Assembly: GCA_943737045.1 (NCBI GenBank) | Contig: CALSFV010000079.1 | Location: 124,001-188,000 of the forward strand | Length of the DNA: 64,000 bases | From: Parapristionchus giblindavisi | Taxonomy: Eukaryota; Nematoda; Chromadorea; Rhabditida; Diplogasteridae | Reading direction: 5' to 3' | In this document: piece by piece, positions 12,424 through 22,728 of the stretch | Layout of the letters: every line of letters starts with the position of its first letter | How positions within the stretch are numbered: the first letter of the stretch is position 1 | Translations under genes and position numbers: made by a program | Notes under the pieces: model-generated | Databases searched by the model: none | Seen by the model: the letters and a program-made list of their open reading frames with translations, nothing else | Told to the model about the DNA's origin: nothing

Positions 12424-14264
12424 AAGGAATGATGAAGTACAATGTCAAAACTAATGTTAGATAAGATACATTTATTAGAGAAATCAGTCACAATTGAAGA
12501 CAATTAACATTGAAATAACATATTACAAAGACATCCGTTGTATCATGTTACTATGTTACTATTACTATTACTATTACTATGTTTAGTAAAACAATTGATC
12601 TCTCACATTCCCCTATCCACATCCTCTTTTAATAATTTTATTCTTTCACATATTTTTTTTTTGCACTCGAACACTTTGTACTTGTTGAAACACCCTTGCG
12701 ATGTACGATAAATAAATAAATAAAATAAGCAAAATCATTCGAGGCGTCGAGGTAAAGAGGTACCGCTCTAAAAACACCGAGCGGGTTCGAACCCCGGTAC
12801 GATCCAAATCTTTTGCTGATTTTTACAGACACAGAAAACGTGTTCCAAGGTATTTTTTCGTGATAAGAATGATGAAACAAGCTGTTTTGAGTTATTCTGA
12901 GCTGGAAAACGTTCATTTTATTGCAACACATCTCTTCTCAAAGGGTGAGTTGGGGCGCGCGCGTGTAATCTCGATGGCGGATGTCTCGGCTCTAAGAGCA
13001 GGTAGGCCTTCACTTCCAAAAACATAAATGTTCAAAAACATTATAAGAAATATTATAAAGATTAATTAACATTACTGAGACGTTTTTTCCACGTGGAAAA
13101 GCAAAATATGTTTTTTTTTCAAATTTTTCGGAACTCGGTGATTTTATGTTTCAAAAAACTGTCATATATGGGTATTTTGAGCTCGTAATGCTTTTTCGGA
13201 TGTTTTTGAGTTATTTAAGCTCCTTTGCTGTTTCTTGATAAAGGAATAAGCCGTTCTTTCCTATGATAGGTCCGAGGTCGCGTCACTAAAATCAACGCTT
13301 TTTTTTGCATTTCTCAAATCCTCTGAAACTTGGGTCATTTTTAGACACATATGGGCGCAACAAAACGCGCGTAGAAGAAAAGTGCACTTTTTCCGATTAG
13401 GAAAGTTACGTCACTTTTTCATAAAACTGACCGCCCCGCACCGGCGCATGGTCGACAAATGACGTCATCAACTGGGAAATGTTGCCCAAGATCTCCTCTT
13501 TCGATGCTTTAAAAAAAATTTTTTTCATTATTTTGAACGGAGTTATGATCATTTTGCTGACGCACACTCGAGCCAAAATACCGACGAAGTATATGCCAAC
13601 GCAGTTCGATAGAGCATCGTTCAAAGTACTTAATCTGAATTTTTCATGGGGTCGAAATTTCTATGTCCGCGGACCCTCCGAAACGGTCGATTTTCTCGCG
13701 ATTCCTCTCATATATTCATATAATTTGTATAATAATTAATAATATATAATTCAGTGCCGTACGTGCCAAATCACTTTCAACACGTTGCAAGAATCTACGT
13801 TGCATAAAGATAACATGCACAGGACGTTTCAGGTTAAATTTATATTTATTGGTTATTATTATTCTTGCGATCAATAAGCGGAATAACAGATTACTGTGCA
13901 GTGCGTTAAAGCTCTTGCCATTTTTCCTGCAGTCACAGGTGCAGCACGAAAATATTCACGGACCTTTAAATGAAAATTGGAATTTTCATTTGTTCTCTAC
14001 ATCATAATTCGACTGGCCATTACTAACTTAAAAGTGGAATATTTTCGTGAACAAAATGTGAACCACAGAAAGATAGGTATGAAACGATAGCCTACCCACA
14101 TTAGCTTATTTAGCTTGTTGTTCCATGGAATTATGAATGAATTACGGTAGATAGTGCAATGAATGGCGCGAATTTTAAGCTTTGGAAGATTCGTCAGTAC
14201 CCCCCCCCCCATGACCTGACGATAACTCGTCTGAAATTTTATTTATAAGGGGTTGATGAATGTG

Positions 14265-14309
<45 letters not shown>

Positions 14310-14433
14310 ATTAGTTAAAGTTGAAGTTTTTTAAAAAATTTTTTCTTTGCAGTGTCCATTCTGTTCAAGTAAATTCACCAGAAAATTCTCACTGGTGCAT
14401 CACGAGAAGATCAAGCATCCGTACGTACAATAA
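10828..14433 (+). CDS. Small C2H2 zinc-finger protein (5 exons, about 104 aa)
   Basis: Exons 10828-10838, 10888-10945, 10993-11079, 13755-13832 and 14353-14433 (TAA) join in one frame. Exon 4 encodes a finger CRTCQITFNT...LHKDNMH (C-x2-C, H-x4-H) and exon 5 a second, CPFCSSKFTRK...HHEKIKH. Exon 3 supplies HVHLH, possibly the His half of a degenerate finger without its Cys pair. Two intact fingers suggest nucleic-acid binding, but a 104-residue protein is short and exons 1-3 rest only on open frame and splice phase. Intron 3 is 2.7 kb because it holds a truncated MITE and a 2.3-kb foldback element; intron 4 holds an AT repeat. AATAAA overlaps the stop codon. It may be a truncated duplicate of a larger finger gene. 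Confidence 0.55.
11210..11390. repeat. MITE family X, truncated by the foldback element
   Basis: The left terminus TTTTGCGTATAAAATGTACT and the interior CAATCGAGAGGC arm are present. The right end is lost where foldback sequence begins. Confidence 0.65.
12383..12421. repeat. (CT)n microsatellite
   Basis: About 19 CT units in the loop of the foldback element. Confidence 0.9.
12596..12726 (+). repeat. Dispersed retroposon-like 3' tail with (AAAT)n
   Basis: TCTCTCACATTCCCC through GTTGAAACACCCTTGCGATG and then GATAAATAAATAAA. It is clearly homologous to 63008-63135, same orientation, and looks like the 3' end of a LINE or SINE. Confidence 0.6.
14266..14307. repeat. (AT)n microsatellite
   Basis: About 21 AT units in the zinc-finger gene's last intron. 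Confidence 0.9.
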
Positions 14434-15185
14434 ATTAATCTCCCCCGACTAATACACGTTAGTTTAAACTGCGAAAGAGATGGGCATAGCGGGGCGACTT
14501 TTTCCAAATCTCTTGTGCGCGGTTTGGTGTGTTTTCACAATCTCATAGTAATGAGATTGATAGTTCATTAGACAAATCGGCGCACCTCAGACAGGTTTGG
14601 TTGCGCGGCGGAGAGTGCGGCCATAGGTGGGCACGCTGGGGGAAAGGCTGTGCGCAAACGTGGGAATTGTAAGGCAAGGCTATGCGCATCGCCATTTTTT
14701 GCAGATTTTACGAGAAATTTTCCAATATTTGCGAGGCAAAGCTATGCGCAAGGCCTCGCAAGGGGAGGCAAGGCTATGTGCAAAAAGAATTCGTTTTGAC
14801 GCTCCCACCTATGAGTGTGGCATAGAGAATCATGGGATGCCATCTAGCACGCATGCCTTCTCCGTTGCATCCCACCAAACTCGTCTGGCATCCGCCGCGC
14901 CCTCTCTATATTCAATCTTTTTTCTCATCCGTCTTCCAAATATGGAAAACGGGATTTCATTGTTGCCCTGCTATTAATTAGGCTGAACTAACGTGAATAT
15001 TTAAAGTAATCCTTTCCACTGGATTTTCTATCTGATATGATCAATGAATCTAGCACGCATGAATCTTTCTTAATTTCGAATGCTTCCTGGGAGGGGACTC
15101 GAACTATTTATCATATCCTCTAGATTGAAAAGGCGAGAGTATTAGTTGAAGTGTAGTCGAATCGACCGAATTTGTCCATACATAC
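14434..15185. other. Intergenic with GC-richer inverted-repeat patch
   Basis: 14615-14822 starts with CCATAGGTGGG and ends with CCCACCTATG, with internal repeats of GGCAAGGCTATG. It is probably another MITE. No gene is seen. Confidence 0.45.
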
Positions 15186-16205
15186 ATATGAGGCCGCTTG
15201 CGTAAGAATCGACTAAAAGAAATAAAATTTGGCACAGTAAAAAAATCAAATTTTGGAGATCGAGGTTCTCAAGGGTGCTTATGACGATGGTCACGTTCAT
15301 TTTGCACCTAGAGACACCGTTGAGGCCAGACGACGTCGCGTGTTTAGTCATTTCTCGTGACCTGATGGAGCTAAAAATTGCAAAATATACCCTCAGGGGG
15401 AGAATTTTATTGCGGACACGCCTGTCTAATTCATTTTTCATGGAAAAATTTTAGAAATTTTCAAAATTGGAAATTCAGTCGATGGAAAAAGTCCGTTTTG
15501 CGAGATACATAGATCGGACCGGAATGGCATCAGGATTCCATAGAAAAAATTTCAGCCAATTTGCGCCCGAGTCATTCGAGATAATCAACTTTTAGTGTAG
15601 TCATTTTACCGTTGATGCAGAGGCAAGAGACGAGATAGTGTGCTGGGGCGAGAGAGCAAAAAGGCAGGTGAGACGATCAGGATGGGAATGAAGGGGAGTG
15701 GACGGGATGCCCTTCCCTTCAACCTTCTCTGCTCTCTCACAATTCCATACTCTCTAGCCTCTTTCCTACTCTTCAACGGCAAAATGACTACACCAAAAGT
15801 TGATTATCTCGAATGACTCGGGCGCAAATTGGCTCAATTTTTTCCTATGGAATCCTGATGCCATTCCGGTCCGATCTATGTATCTCGCAAAACGGACTTT
15901 TTCCATCGACTGAATTTCCAATTTTGAAAATTTCTAAATTTTTTCCATGAAAAATGAATCAGACAGGCATGTCCGCCATAAAATTCTGCCCCTGAGGGTA
16001 TATTTTGCTATTTTTAGCACCATCGGGTCACGAGAAATGACTAAAAACGCGATTTCAAAGCGACGTCGTCTGGCCTCAACGGTGGCTCTAGGTGCAAAAT
16101 GAACGTGACCATCGTCATGAGCACCCTTGAGAACCCCGATCTCCAAAATTTGATTTTTTTACTGTGCCGGCAGTTAGTTGAGTCTTACGCAAACGGCCTC
16201 ATATA
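15186..16205. mobile_element. Palindromic DNA element, about 1.0 kb
   Basis: Termini are TATGAGGCCGCTTGCGTAAG and the inverse CTTACGCAAACGGCCTCATA. Arms of about 400 bases match each other around a central part with the AGAGACGAGATAGTGTG / CTCTAGCCTCTTTCC theme. A related but diverged 0.7-kb copy sits at 37066-37765. Minus frames inside it are by-products of the arms. Confidence 0.8.
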
Positions 16206-16904
16206 ACGTAAAAGGTATCAGCATGATTTTCAGCACCGAGTACAATTCCACGTCCACGAACAGCTGAGTAAACACTACGAGCCTACACCTACACGAGCCA
16301 CTGCTAGTACTCGAGCCCACAATTACTACGGAACTTCTTTGATTTCTGACCCACCCCCTTTTTTAACAATTATGATACGGTTGGTTTTACTGCGCGAAAT
16401 GACAAATGAGCGATGAGGAATGAGTGCCCCTTCTACATATACTCGAATAAATTTTGAAATCAAATGAATGTAATCCGCAGTAACAATACATTTCCGAAAA
16501 CAAAAAAACGTAGAAAATAAAAAAAAGATGAAAGACGAAAACTAATTATAAAGAAGATCATATGACGAAAGTGGTTTGCTTACGATATTAAAACGCATTC
16601 TCCTTTACAGCGGAGGGGATGCGGTGGGGGCATGGCACAATGTTTCAAAATCATCCTAGGCGACTCATATTTGATGGTTGGAGTCCCTAGGAGCGGTGTA
16701 TCACGCCCGTCACGAGAGAATTGAGATGAGAGTGGGAATGAAGCAAAAATGGTGAAATGAGTTAGGACCATTTTTGGACATCTCTAGGCATACCCTACCA
16801 GAACCCAAAGTCTCATTGTTCAATTTTCATTTTGGGGCTCAATACACCGGTTCGGTAAGGTGAAGTCCCATCTTTGAGCACGAATTTCTCGCTTCTGGTG
16901 CGTT
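16206..16904. other. Intergenic, nothing recognised
   Basis: No gene, MITE terminus or LINE similarity is seen on either strand. Confidence 0.5.
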
Positions 16905-17670
16905 TTAGCAAATATAATTTCTATAGCAAATACAATTGCAAATATTTTACAGATATAATTGCTATAGCATATATAAGTGCTATATAATTGCAATTGCTAT
17001 AGTAAATATAATTGCTCTAGCAAATATAATTGCAATTGCAAATCTAATTGCGATAGCAAATTTAATTGCTATAGCAAATATAATTGCTCTAGCAAATATA
17101 ATTGCAATAGCAAACATAATTGCTCTAGCAAATATAATTGCTATAGCAAATATAATTGCTCTAGCAAATATAATTGCTATAGCAAATATAATTGCTATAG
17201 CAAATATAATTGCTATAGCAAATATAATTGCTCTAGGAAATATAATTGCTCTAGCAAATATAATTGCAATAGCAAATATAATTGCTCTAGCAAATATAAT
17301 TACTCTATGCTCTAGTAAATATAATTGCTATAGCAAATATAATTGCAAATATTTTACAGATATAATTGCTCTAGCAAATATAATTGCTCTAGCAAATATA
17401 ATTGCTATAACAAATATAATTGCAAATATTTTACAGATATAATTGCTCTAGCAAATATAATTGCAAATATTTTACAGATATAATTGCTATAGCAAATATA
17501 ATTGCTCTAGCACATATAATTGCTCTAGCAAATATAATTGCTATAGCAAATATAATTGCAAATATTTTACAGATATAATTGCTCTAGCAAATATAATTGC
17601 TCTAGCATGCTCTAGCAAATATAATTGCTATAGCAAATATAATTGCAAATATTTTACAGATATAATTATA
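16905..17670. repeat. 18-bp minisatellite array, forward block
   Basis: About 40 tandem units with consensus AAATATAATTGCTATAGC. The main variants are CTCTAGC in place of CTATAGC. A longer variant containing TTTTACAGATATAATTGC returns at irregular spacing, giving higher-order structure. Open frames across it exist because 18 is a multiple of three. Confidence 0.92.
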
Positions 17671-17838
17671 ATAATAATAATAATAATTTATCGATTCTTG
17701 AGCAAGAGAAAGTAAAAAATATTCTGTAAATAATAAATATCGAATAAAATAGGAAGAACGACGAAAATGCTGCGATATCTTGATCACAGCTTTGATACTA
17801 TTACGAAAAACTGCGGGGTTGGGAGAATTTACAATAGA
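17671..17838 (-). mobile_element. LINE 3' end fragment
   Basis: The reverse complement matches the 3' end of LINE copy D (31310-31470): CATCTATTGTAAATT, GCTGTGATCAAGATATCGCAG, CAAGAATCGATAAATTATTATT. It abuts the plus-strand LINE B head-on. Confidence 0.8.
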
Positions 17839-18925
17839 TGAATCAAGAGTATGCCTTTACATTGATGACATCCTTTACATTGATGACATCCCCTCTATTC
17901 TGCCTACAGATGTATATTCTTCCATCTACGCCGATGATATCAAGGTATACACTATCAATAACCCAGTCCTTTTACAATCAGCTCTCGATCGCATTTTTGA
18001 ATGGTCTCTAAAATGGGGACTAACTCTGTCCTCATCTAAAACCGTTGTTATGCAAATCGGTACTGGACATCCAAACTATCCTTTCAACATTGATTCGTGC
18101 ATGTTGCCTGTGGTCGAAAATGTCAAAGACCTCGGAGTAACCTATGATAACAAGCTCAGTTTTGAATGTCACATTGATAACATTGTAAACAAAGCATCCT
18201 CAAGATGTGCATATATCCATAGATCCTTCAAATCGCGAAGTCCGTCTTTATACGTTCGTCTATTTAACGTGTATGTCCGTCCAGTGCTTGAGTATTGTAA
18301 TGAACTTTGGTGCCCTTACACTAACAATCTTATAGCACGTATTGAAAACATTCTTCGCAGATACACTCGCATCGTATTCAATCAATGCAGAATCAACTAC
18401 CTACAGTATTCCGATCGACTACAGTACCTCAAAGTACCATCTCTCGAGACGAGACGACAGCAAAATGACCTCATCACTACACACAAGATATTGCACGGCC
18501 ACATCGACTTAAATCCCCGTTCTCTTTTTCTCATTTCAAATACAATCAATATTTCACGAGGCCACAATTTAAAACTCAATCCTCATAGTTGCCACTCAAA
18601 TCGCTTTTCAAACTTTTTGACTAATAGAGTAGTAAACAAATGGAACTCACTCGAGAATAGTTTGGTTTCCAACAACAGCTCATTATCATTCAGTAGACAA
18701 ATTCGTGAATCATTTTAAATAAATATATTTCTATAAGACTTTGCTAATCTCTTCAGTTTTTCAGTTATCACGACTACACTTTAAATCTGCCTCAAGACCA
18801 TTTAGACCAACAAGACAACAAGACACGATACACGAGACCTACAGCATCACAGTTTTTCAGCTCAAGCGAGAGTGCACTTTTAACATAATTTTTGTAAGCC
18901 TTTATATATAAAACATGAATTAAAA
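17839..18925 (+). pseudogene. LINE copy B, C-terminal half of reverse transcriptase
   Basis: An open frame ending with TAA at 18716-18718 covers the palm from YADD onward (SSIYADDIKVYT, KWGLTLSSSKTVVMQ, GVTYDNKLSF, RPVLEYCNELWCP, FLTNRVVNKWNSLE). Motifs A and B are missing, so it is a 5' truncation. Near 17856-17893 TTTACATTGATGACATCC is tandemly duplicated. It is similar to LINE A but clearly another subfamily. Confidence 0.85.
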
Positions 18926-18929
18926 AAAA

Positions 18930-19383
18930 AACTTGTGAGAGATCCTTTTTTGTTTATTTTTTGCACTTTTCTCTTCTCTTCTTCTCATCTCTCCCTCTTT
19001 GTACTCTCTCCCTATCTCTCTACGCCCCACTCTTCGCTAGTTATTAGTTATCTTATTTCGTTGCTTTTTATTTATTCATTCTTTCACATCTCATTCTCAG
19101 TAGGTCCTACCATTACACCTTAGTAATTGTCTTCATGAACTCCCTTCCGACCCTTGGTCCTCGACTTTCTCAATGACGATCTTTATCACAGCCTCCTCCA
19201 CCCGGTTATAAGCCTCCGTGCAGCACAAGCATCCTCGCACACTCTAATTATGCCACATTGCAATCACTTGTTCACTTGTACCATATTGCACCGACTAATC
19301 GTCAAAGAGAGGGATCATGGTGTCATGGTTGAGTTCCCCCTTTAAAACCCAATAAAATTTCCATACCCCCTCCCAACCCCCAA
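18930..19383. other. Pyrimidine-rich intergenic stretch
   Basis: CT-rich low-complexity sequence up to about 19030, then unrecognised sequence. No gene is seen. Confidence 0.5.
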
Positions 19384-19512
19384 TGCTGTGATCTAGTTAT
19401 TGCAGCTATAAGCATTCCCTTATTAATTTATTTATTCTCCATCTATCAAATTTCTTTCATCTGTTTTAATGTAACGCATAAGGAAATAAATATATTATTA
19501 TTATTATTATTC
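19384..19512 (+). mobile_element. LINE 3' UTR fragment with (TTA)n tail
   Basis: GCTGTGATCTAGTTATTGCAG followed by a tail ending AAATATATTATTATTATTATT. It faces the end of LINE copy C on the other strand. Confidence 0.75.
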
Positions 19513-21066
19513 CATTTATTAACAACTCTATTAGACAAAAACCATCTAAATCTACGACTGGAAATCCTATGAAAGAGTAGCTTTATTGGTGTCCACGGTT
19601 TCTGTGGAGTGAATTGGAGAAAAGGAACATTTTGCGGGGGTCGATATCGATAAAACCGTTAATGATCTTAAAGGTTGTGGTCAGATAAATGATGTCTCTA
19701 CGGGTTGAAAGGGATTGAAGGTCGAGAAGGGACAGCCTGTGAGGATAGTCGATGTACGGGATACCACATCTACGAAGAACGATTCTGGAATTAGTTTTAA
19801 GGGCATATTCAACATGCAGTTGCAATGACGAGGACGACGGGGACCAAAGTTCACTACAGTAAGTCCACTCGAGCAAGGGACGGACATAGGTACAGAATAG
19901 ACGACTGTATGAAGATATACTACGAGAAGTAAACGAGCGATAGATATAGCAACATCTTGATTTAGCTTTACTTACTATGTTAGCAATGTGCTCACTAAAA
20001 TCAAGCGAATTGTTGTAGGTTATTCCAAGATCTTTGAATTGTGATACTATTGGGCAAATATCACTGGCCTAGCAGTGATAACCCGCAGGACTTCGTGTGC
20101 CTTGAATAACGGGTTGTACCTTTACCTTTACCTTTTTTACTATTGGGGGGGGGGGGGGGGGGGGGTTATTGTCAATAGTGATGTCAACTTGAGGGTGGTT
20201 TGTGCCCATGCGCATAATAGCTGACTTAGAACTAGACATAGTAAGGCCCCACAAGGAGCTCTAATCATGAATACGGTCAAGGGCGGTTTGAAGAGTCTCA
20301 CAGTTGTTAAAGGAGTAGACTGAGATCGTCAGCATATATTGAACAAAATACATCAGGAGGAAGAATAGACAGAATATCAGAAATGTTTTAGAGAGAATAA
20401 TAGGGGTCCAATACAACTCCCTTGAGGGACACCAATGAGAGTTTCAAAAGGCCGAGAGCTGGAATTACCAACTAGCACAGTTTGGGTTCTCGAAAAAAGG
20501 AACGATTTAAGCCATCTAATAAGGCATCCACTAATACCTATTTTTTCGCATTTGTAGATCAGAAGGTTTAGAGGGATGGAATCGAAAGCGCGAGTAAAGT
20601 CGATAAAGGCGCATGAAATGAAGCCTTTTTTGTCGAGTTCGGTGTGCCAGTGTGAAAAAGTGGACAACAAACAAGAGTTACATGACCGCTTGTTTCTAAA
20701 TCCATGCTGTTCATCAGGTTGGAGGTTATTGTTTGAAAGAAAGTTAGTAACATCACGACATATCAATCTTTCCATAACTTTAGAAGTAGAGCATGTCAAA
20801 GAAATAGGACGATAGTTGGATGCACAATGACGATCACCCTTTTTCTTGTAGATTGGACGGACAAATGATATTAGCCAAATGAAGAGGGACAGAGATTTGA
20901 GATGCTGTTCGTTTCAAAAATGCATAGTTGATTTTGTCGGGCGAGAATGATAGCTGATTTGGCAATTTGTTGATAACCAGTTCTATGCGTTGAGCGGAGA
21001 AATTTATGAAATCGATTGAAGGCGCATCTGTGGTGAAGGTGTCAGACGGTGGGGTGGGAAAGGAGC
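19513..21066 (-). pseudogene. LINE copy C, frameshifted reverse transcriptase
   Basis: Consecutive minus-strand pieces cover most of the RT: 21060-20834 (linker, SPDKINYAFLK), 20799-20377 (HGFRNKRSCNSC, FIDFTRAFDSI, GVPQGSCIGPLLFS), 20254-20150 (WGLTMSSSKSAIM) and 19876-19583 (SELWSPSSSSLQLHVE). Frameshifts separate them, the YADD region is broken, and a G run at 20144-20166 plus an 86-90-base insertion interrupt the thumb. It is close to LINE D at 30725-31478. Dead copy. Confidence 0.85.
20056..20145. mobile_element. Short retroposon insertion in LINE C
   Basis: The sequence between two copies of TACTATTGGG (20046-20055 and about 20136-20145) contains CACTGGCCTAGCAGTGATAA, GTGTGCCTTGAATAACGGGT and ends with ACCTTTACCTTTACCTTTTT. 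It is the same unit as at 25885-25970. Confidence 0.65.
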
Positions 21067-21208
21067 AATTATATCTGTAAAATATTTGCAATTATATTTG
21101 CTATAGCAATTATATTTGCTAGAGCATGCTAGAGCAATTATATTTGCTAGAGCAATTATATCTGTAAAATATGTGCAATTATATTTGCTAGAGCAATTAT
21201 ATTTGCTT
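21067..21208. repeat. 18-bp minisatellite array, inverted block
   Basis: The same 18-bp unit in reverse complement (GCAATTATATTTGCTATA), about 7 units. It faces the array at 16905-17670 across the LINE cluster. Confidence 0.88.
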
Positions 21209-22606
21209 CATTCTCTCAAAAATCTTTTCAGAAAAGTTTAGAAACTTTAGGTACCGCAATTTGGTTAAATTCGGCAAGTTCTCGATTGATTCCCATTGCT
21301 TTGAGCCTCGGGTTCTCCTTCTAGATGTGAGTAATCGGACGATTAGATGTCAAAATCGTCTTGCGAGGTCGTGTATTAGTATTTTTCATTATTTGAGCAT
21401 AGACTGGACTTTTGTTCACCTTGTCGATAGTCGAAACATACACCCGGACCTGCTGTGAGAGGGTGACTGCGGACAGCCCCTCTGACGTCCACGACAAATG
21501 GGTTCCCGCCCGGATATCGATTGATTCTTATTCCCAAGATGCCGTCTCATAGTCTCAATACAATATAACACACATTGGTAGCGAAATGAGTGAAAAACTC
21601 AGAAGAATTCGAAGAAAACGAAAATCTCACTTTTGTGACTTTTGAAAAATTCTAAATAAATTTCACCATAAGAGTTCACCCGGGATAATTTTTTTGTGCG
21701 AAACACGTGAAAGCACTCTTTAAATAATCCCTGAAAAGCTGGACATGATCGGTTGAGTTTGAAAAAAGTTATGACGAAAAAAGCAAAAGTGGATAGACTT
21801 TTGCACGGTACTGTATGTTACACTAATTGTAATTCATGAATTGTGCATTTGCAGATAAAGTTATTTATCGATCATTTGCTAACATAAAAAGTGTATCAAT
21901 TGATAAAAATTCATAGTTTCGTATTCGGTGCTGATCACGAATCTCATGGCCGGTCTGAAATGCACAATTCAAGTTTTTAGATATTCTCTCTTTGTCTTCA
22001 CTCTCCCGCTCTTCTTTTTTTCTATTCTACTCGTATTTTGAACAGTACGTAAGGTTATCGTTGTTCCTCAGTTCACCATGGAATTTGATTTAAACACGTT
22101 TTATCAAGAGGTCAATAGGGTATCTCCCCCCAAAGGGGTTCGGGTTGTGGAGAAGAATTGAGAGCTCTGACGTGAATGGCATCCCGGCTGGTGGTCCGTG
22201 GCCATGGAATAATGTTTTTAAAAAAATCTTTATTGTTTGGATGGTTGTGGTGCGCAGGTCGCTGGCTTTCAGGTAGCGGACCTTTAAACATTATCCAATA
22301 ACATCTCGATCGACACGTGCGAATATCAACATAAGCATAGTCAAGTTACTTTGTAGTACATACAATATGACAAAATAAGTTCACTTTGTTTGGTTGAGTA
22401 ATTACACCGCAATTTCAGTAGATTTGTCGAAAATTAAACTACCCTGCAAGGGTTTTAATTTTTTTGCACCTACTGATGATCTGATGGAGTCTTGAACCTT
22501 TTTTTTTGCCGTGTTATTCTTTCTACAATCATCTTTTCACATATCAGAATCTCATAATTTGCATTTTGTGTATTATATTTATTCACAGAATTGTAGAATA
22601 CAAGAA
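21209..22606. other. Intergenic with a Tc1-like terminus
   Basis: Near 21785-21817 the sequence AAAGTGGATAGACTTTTGCA followed by CGGTACTGTA looks like a Tc1-type terminal repeat. I found no matching left end and no transposase. Otherwise nothing is recognised. Confidence 0.35.
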
Positions 22607-22728
22607 TTAAAGGGAGCGTAACCTCTATCGACGGTCTCTTCAACGGTCTACGCTCTCTCGTTGTCAGAGAACAGAGAAATAGTGTGCGCAATGAAGAGGC
22701 CATTGAGTGAGGTTTCGCTCCCTTTAAG
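22607..22728. repeat. MITE family Y (TTAA-flanked)
   Basis: TTAAAGGGAGCGTAACCTCT ... TTTCGCTCCCTTTAA, nearly palindromic, 122 bp. Other copies: 32294, 36162, 39805, 43546, 55071 (degraded), 56477 and 61057. Confidence 0.8.

Larger units (their letters stand above)
11391..13708. mobile_element. Foldback element with about 0.76-0.8-kb inverted repeats
   Basis: 11391 to about 12190 is the reverse complement of about 12950 to 13708. Examples: GAGGAATCGCGAGAAAATCG at the left end against CGATTTTCTCGCGATTCCTC at the right, and GGCCTACCTGCTCTTAGAGC against GCTCTAAGAGCAGGTAGGCC at the inner edge. Arms differ by scattered substitutions only. The roughly 750-base loop has a CT repeat, a TTC-GAA B-box-like sequence and a retroposon-like tail, with no transposase. 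It is non-autonomous and would extrude a very long hairpin. Confidence 0.85.

Noticed and set aside
12740..12800. tRNA gene suggested by GCGGGTTCGAACCCCG
   Set aside because: The T arm pairs, but there is no A box, and the acceptor strands do not match; at most a tRNA-like remnant in the foldback loop.
16936..17442. 168-codon open frame across the minisatellite
   Set aside because: The 18-bp unit is a multiple of three with no stop in two frames, so length is automatic; the product is a meaningless short-period repeat.
16905..17670. CRISPR-like regular repeat
   Set aside because: There are no unique spacers, units are contiguous and degenerate, and the DNA is eukaryotic.
20144..20166. G run as a G-quadruplex signal
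   Set aside because: A single homopolymer in a dead LINE; similar runs occur at 10104, 33699 and 63026, more likely slippage-prone tracts than a designed structure.
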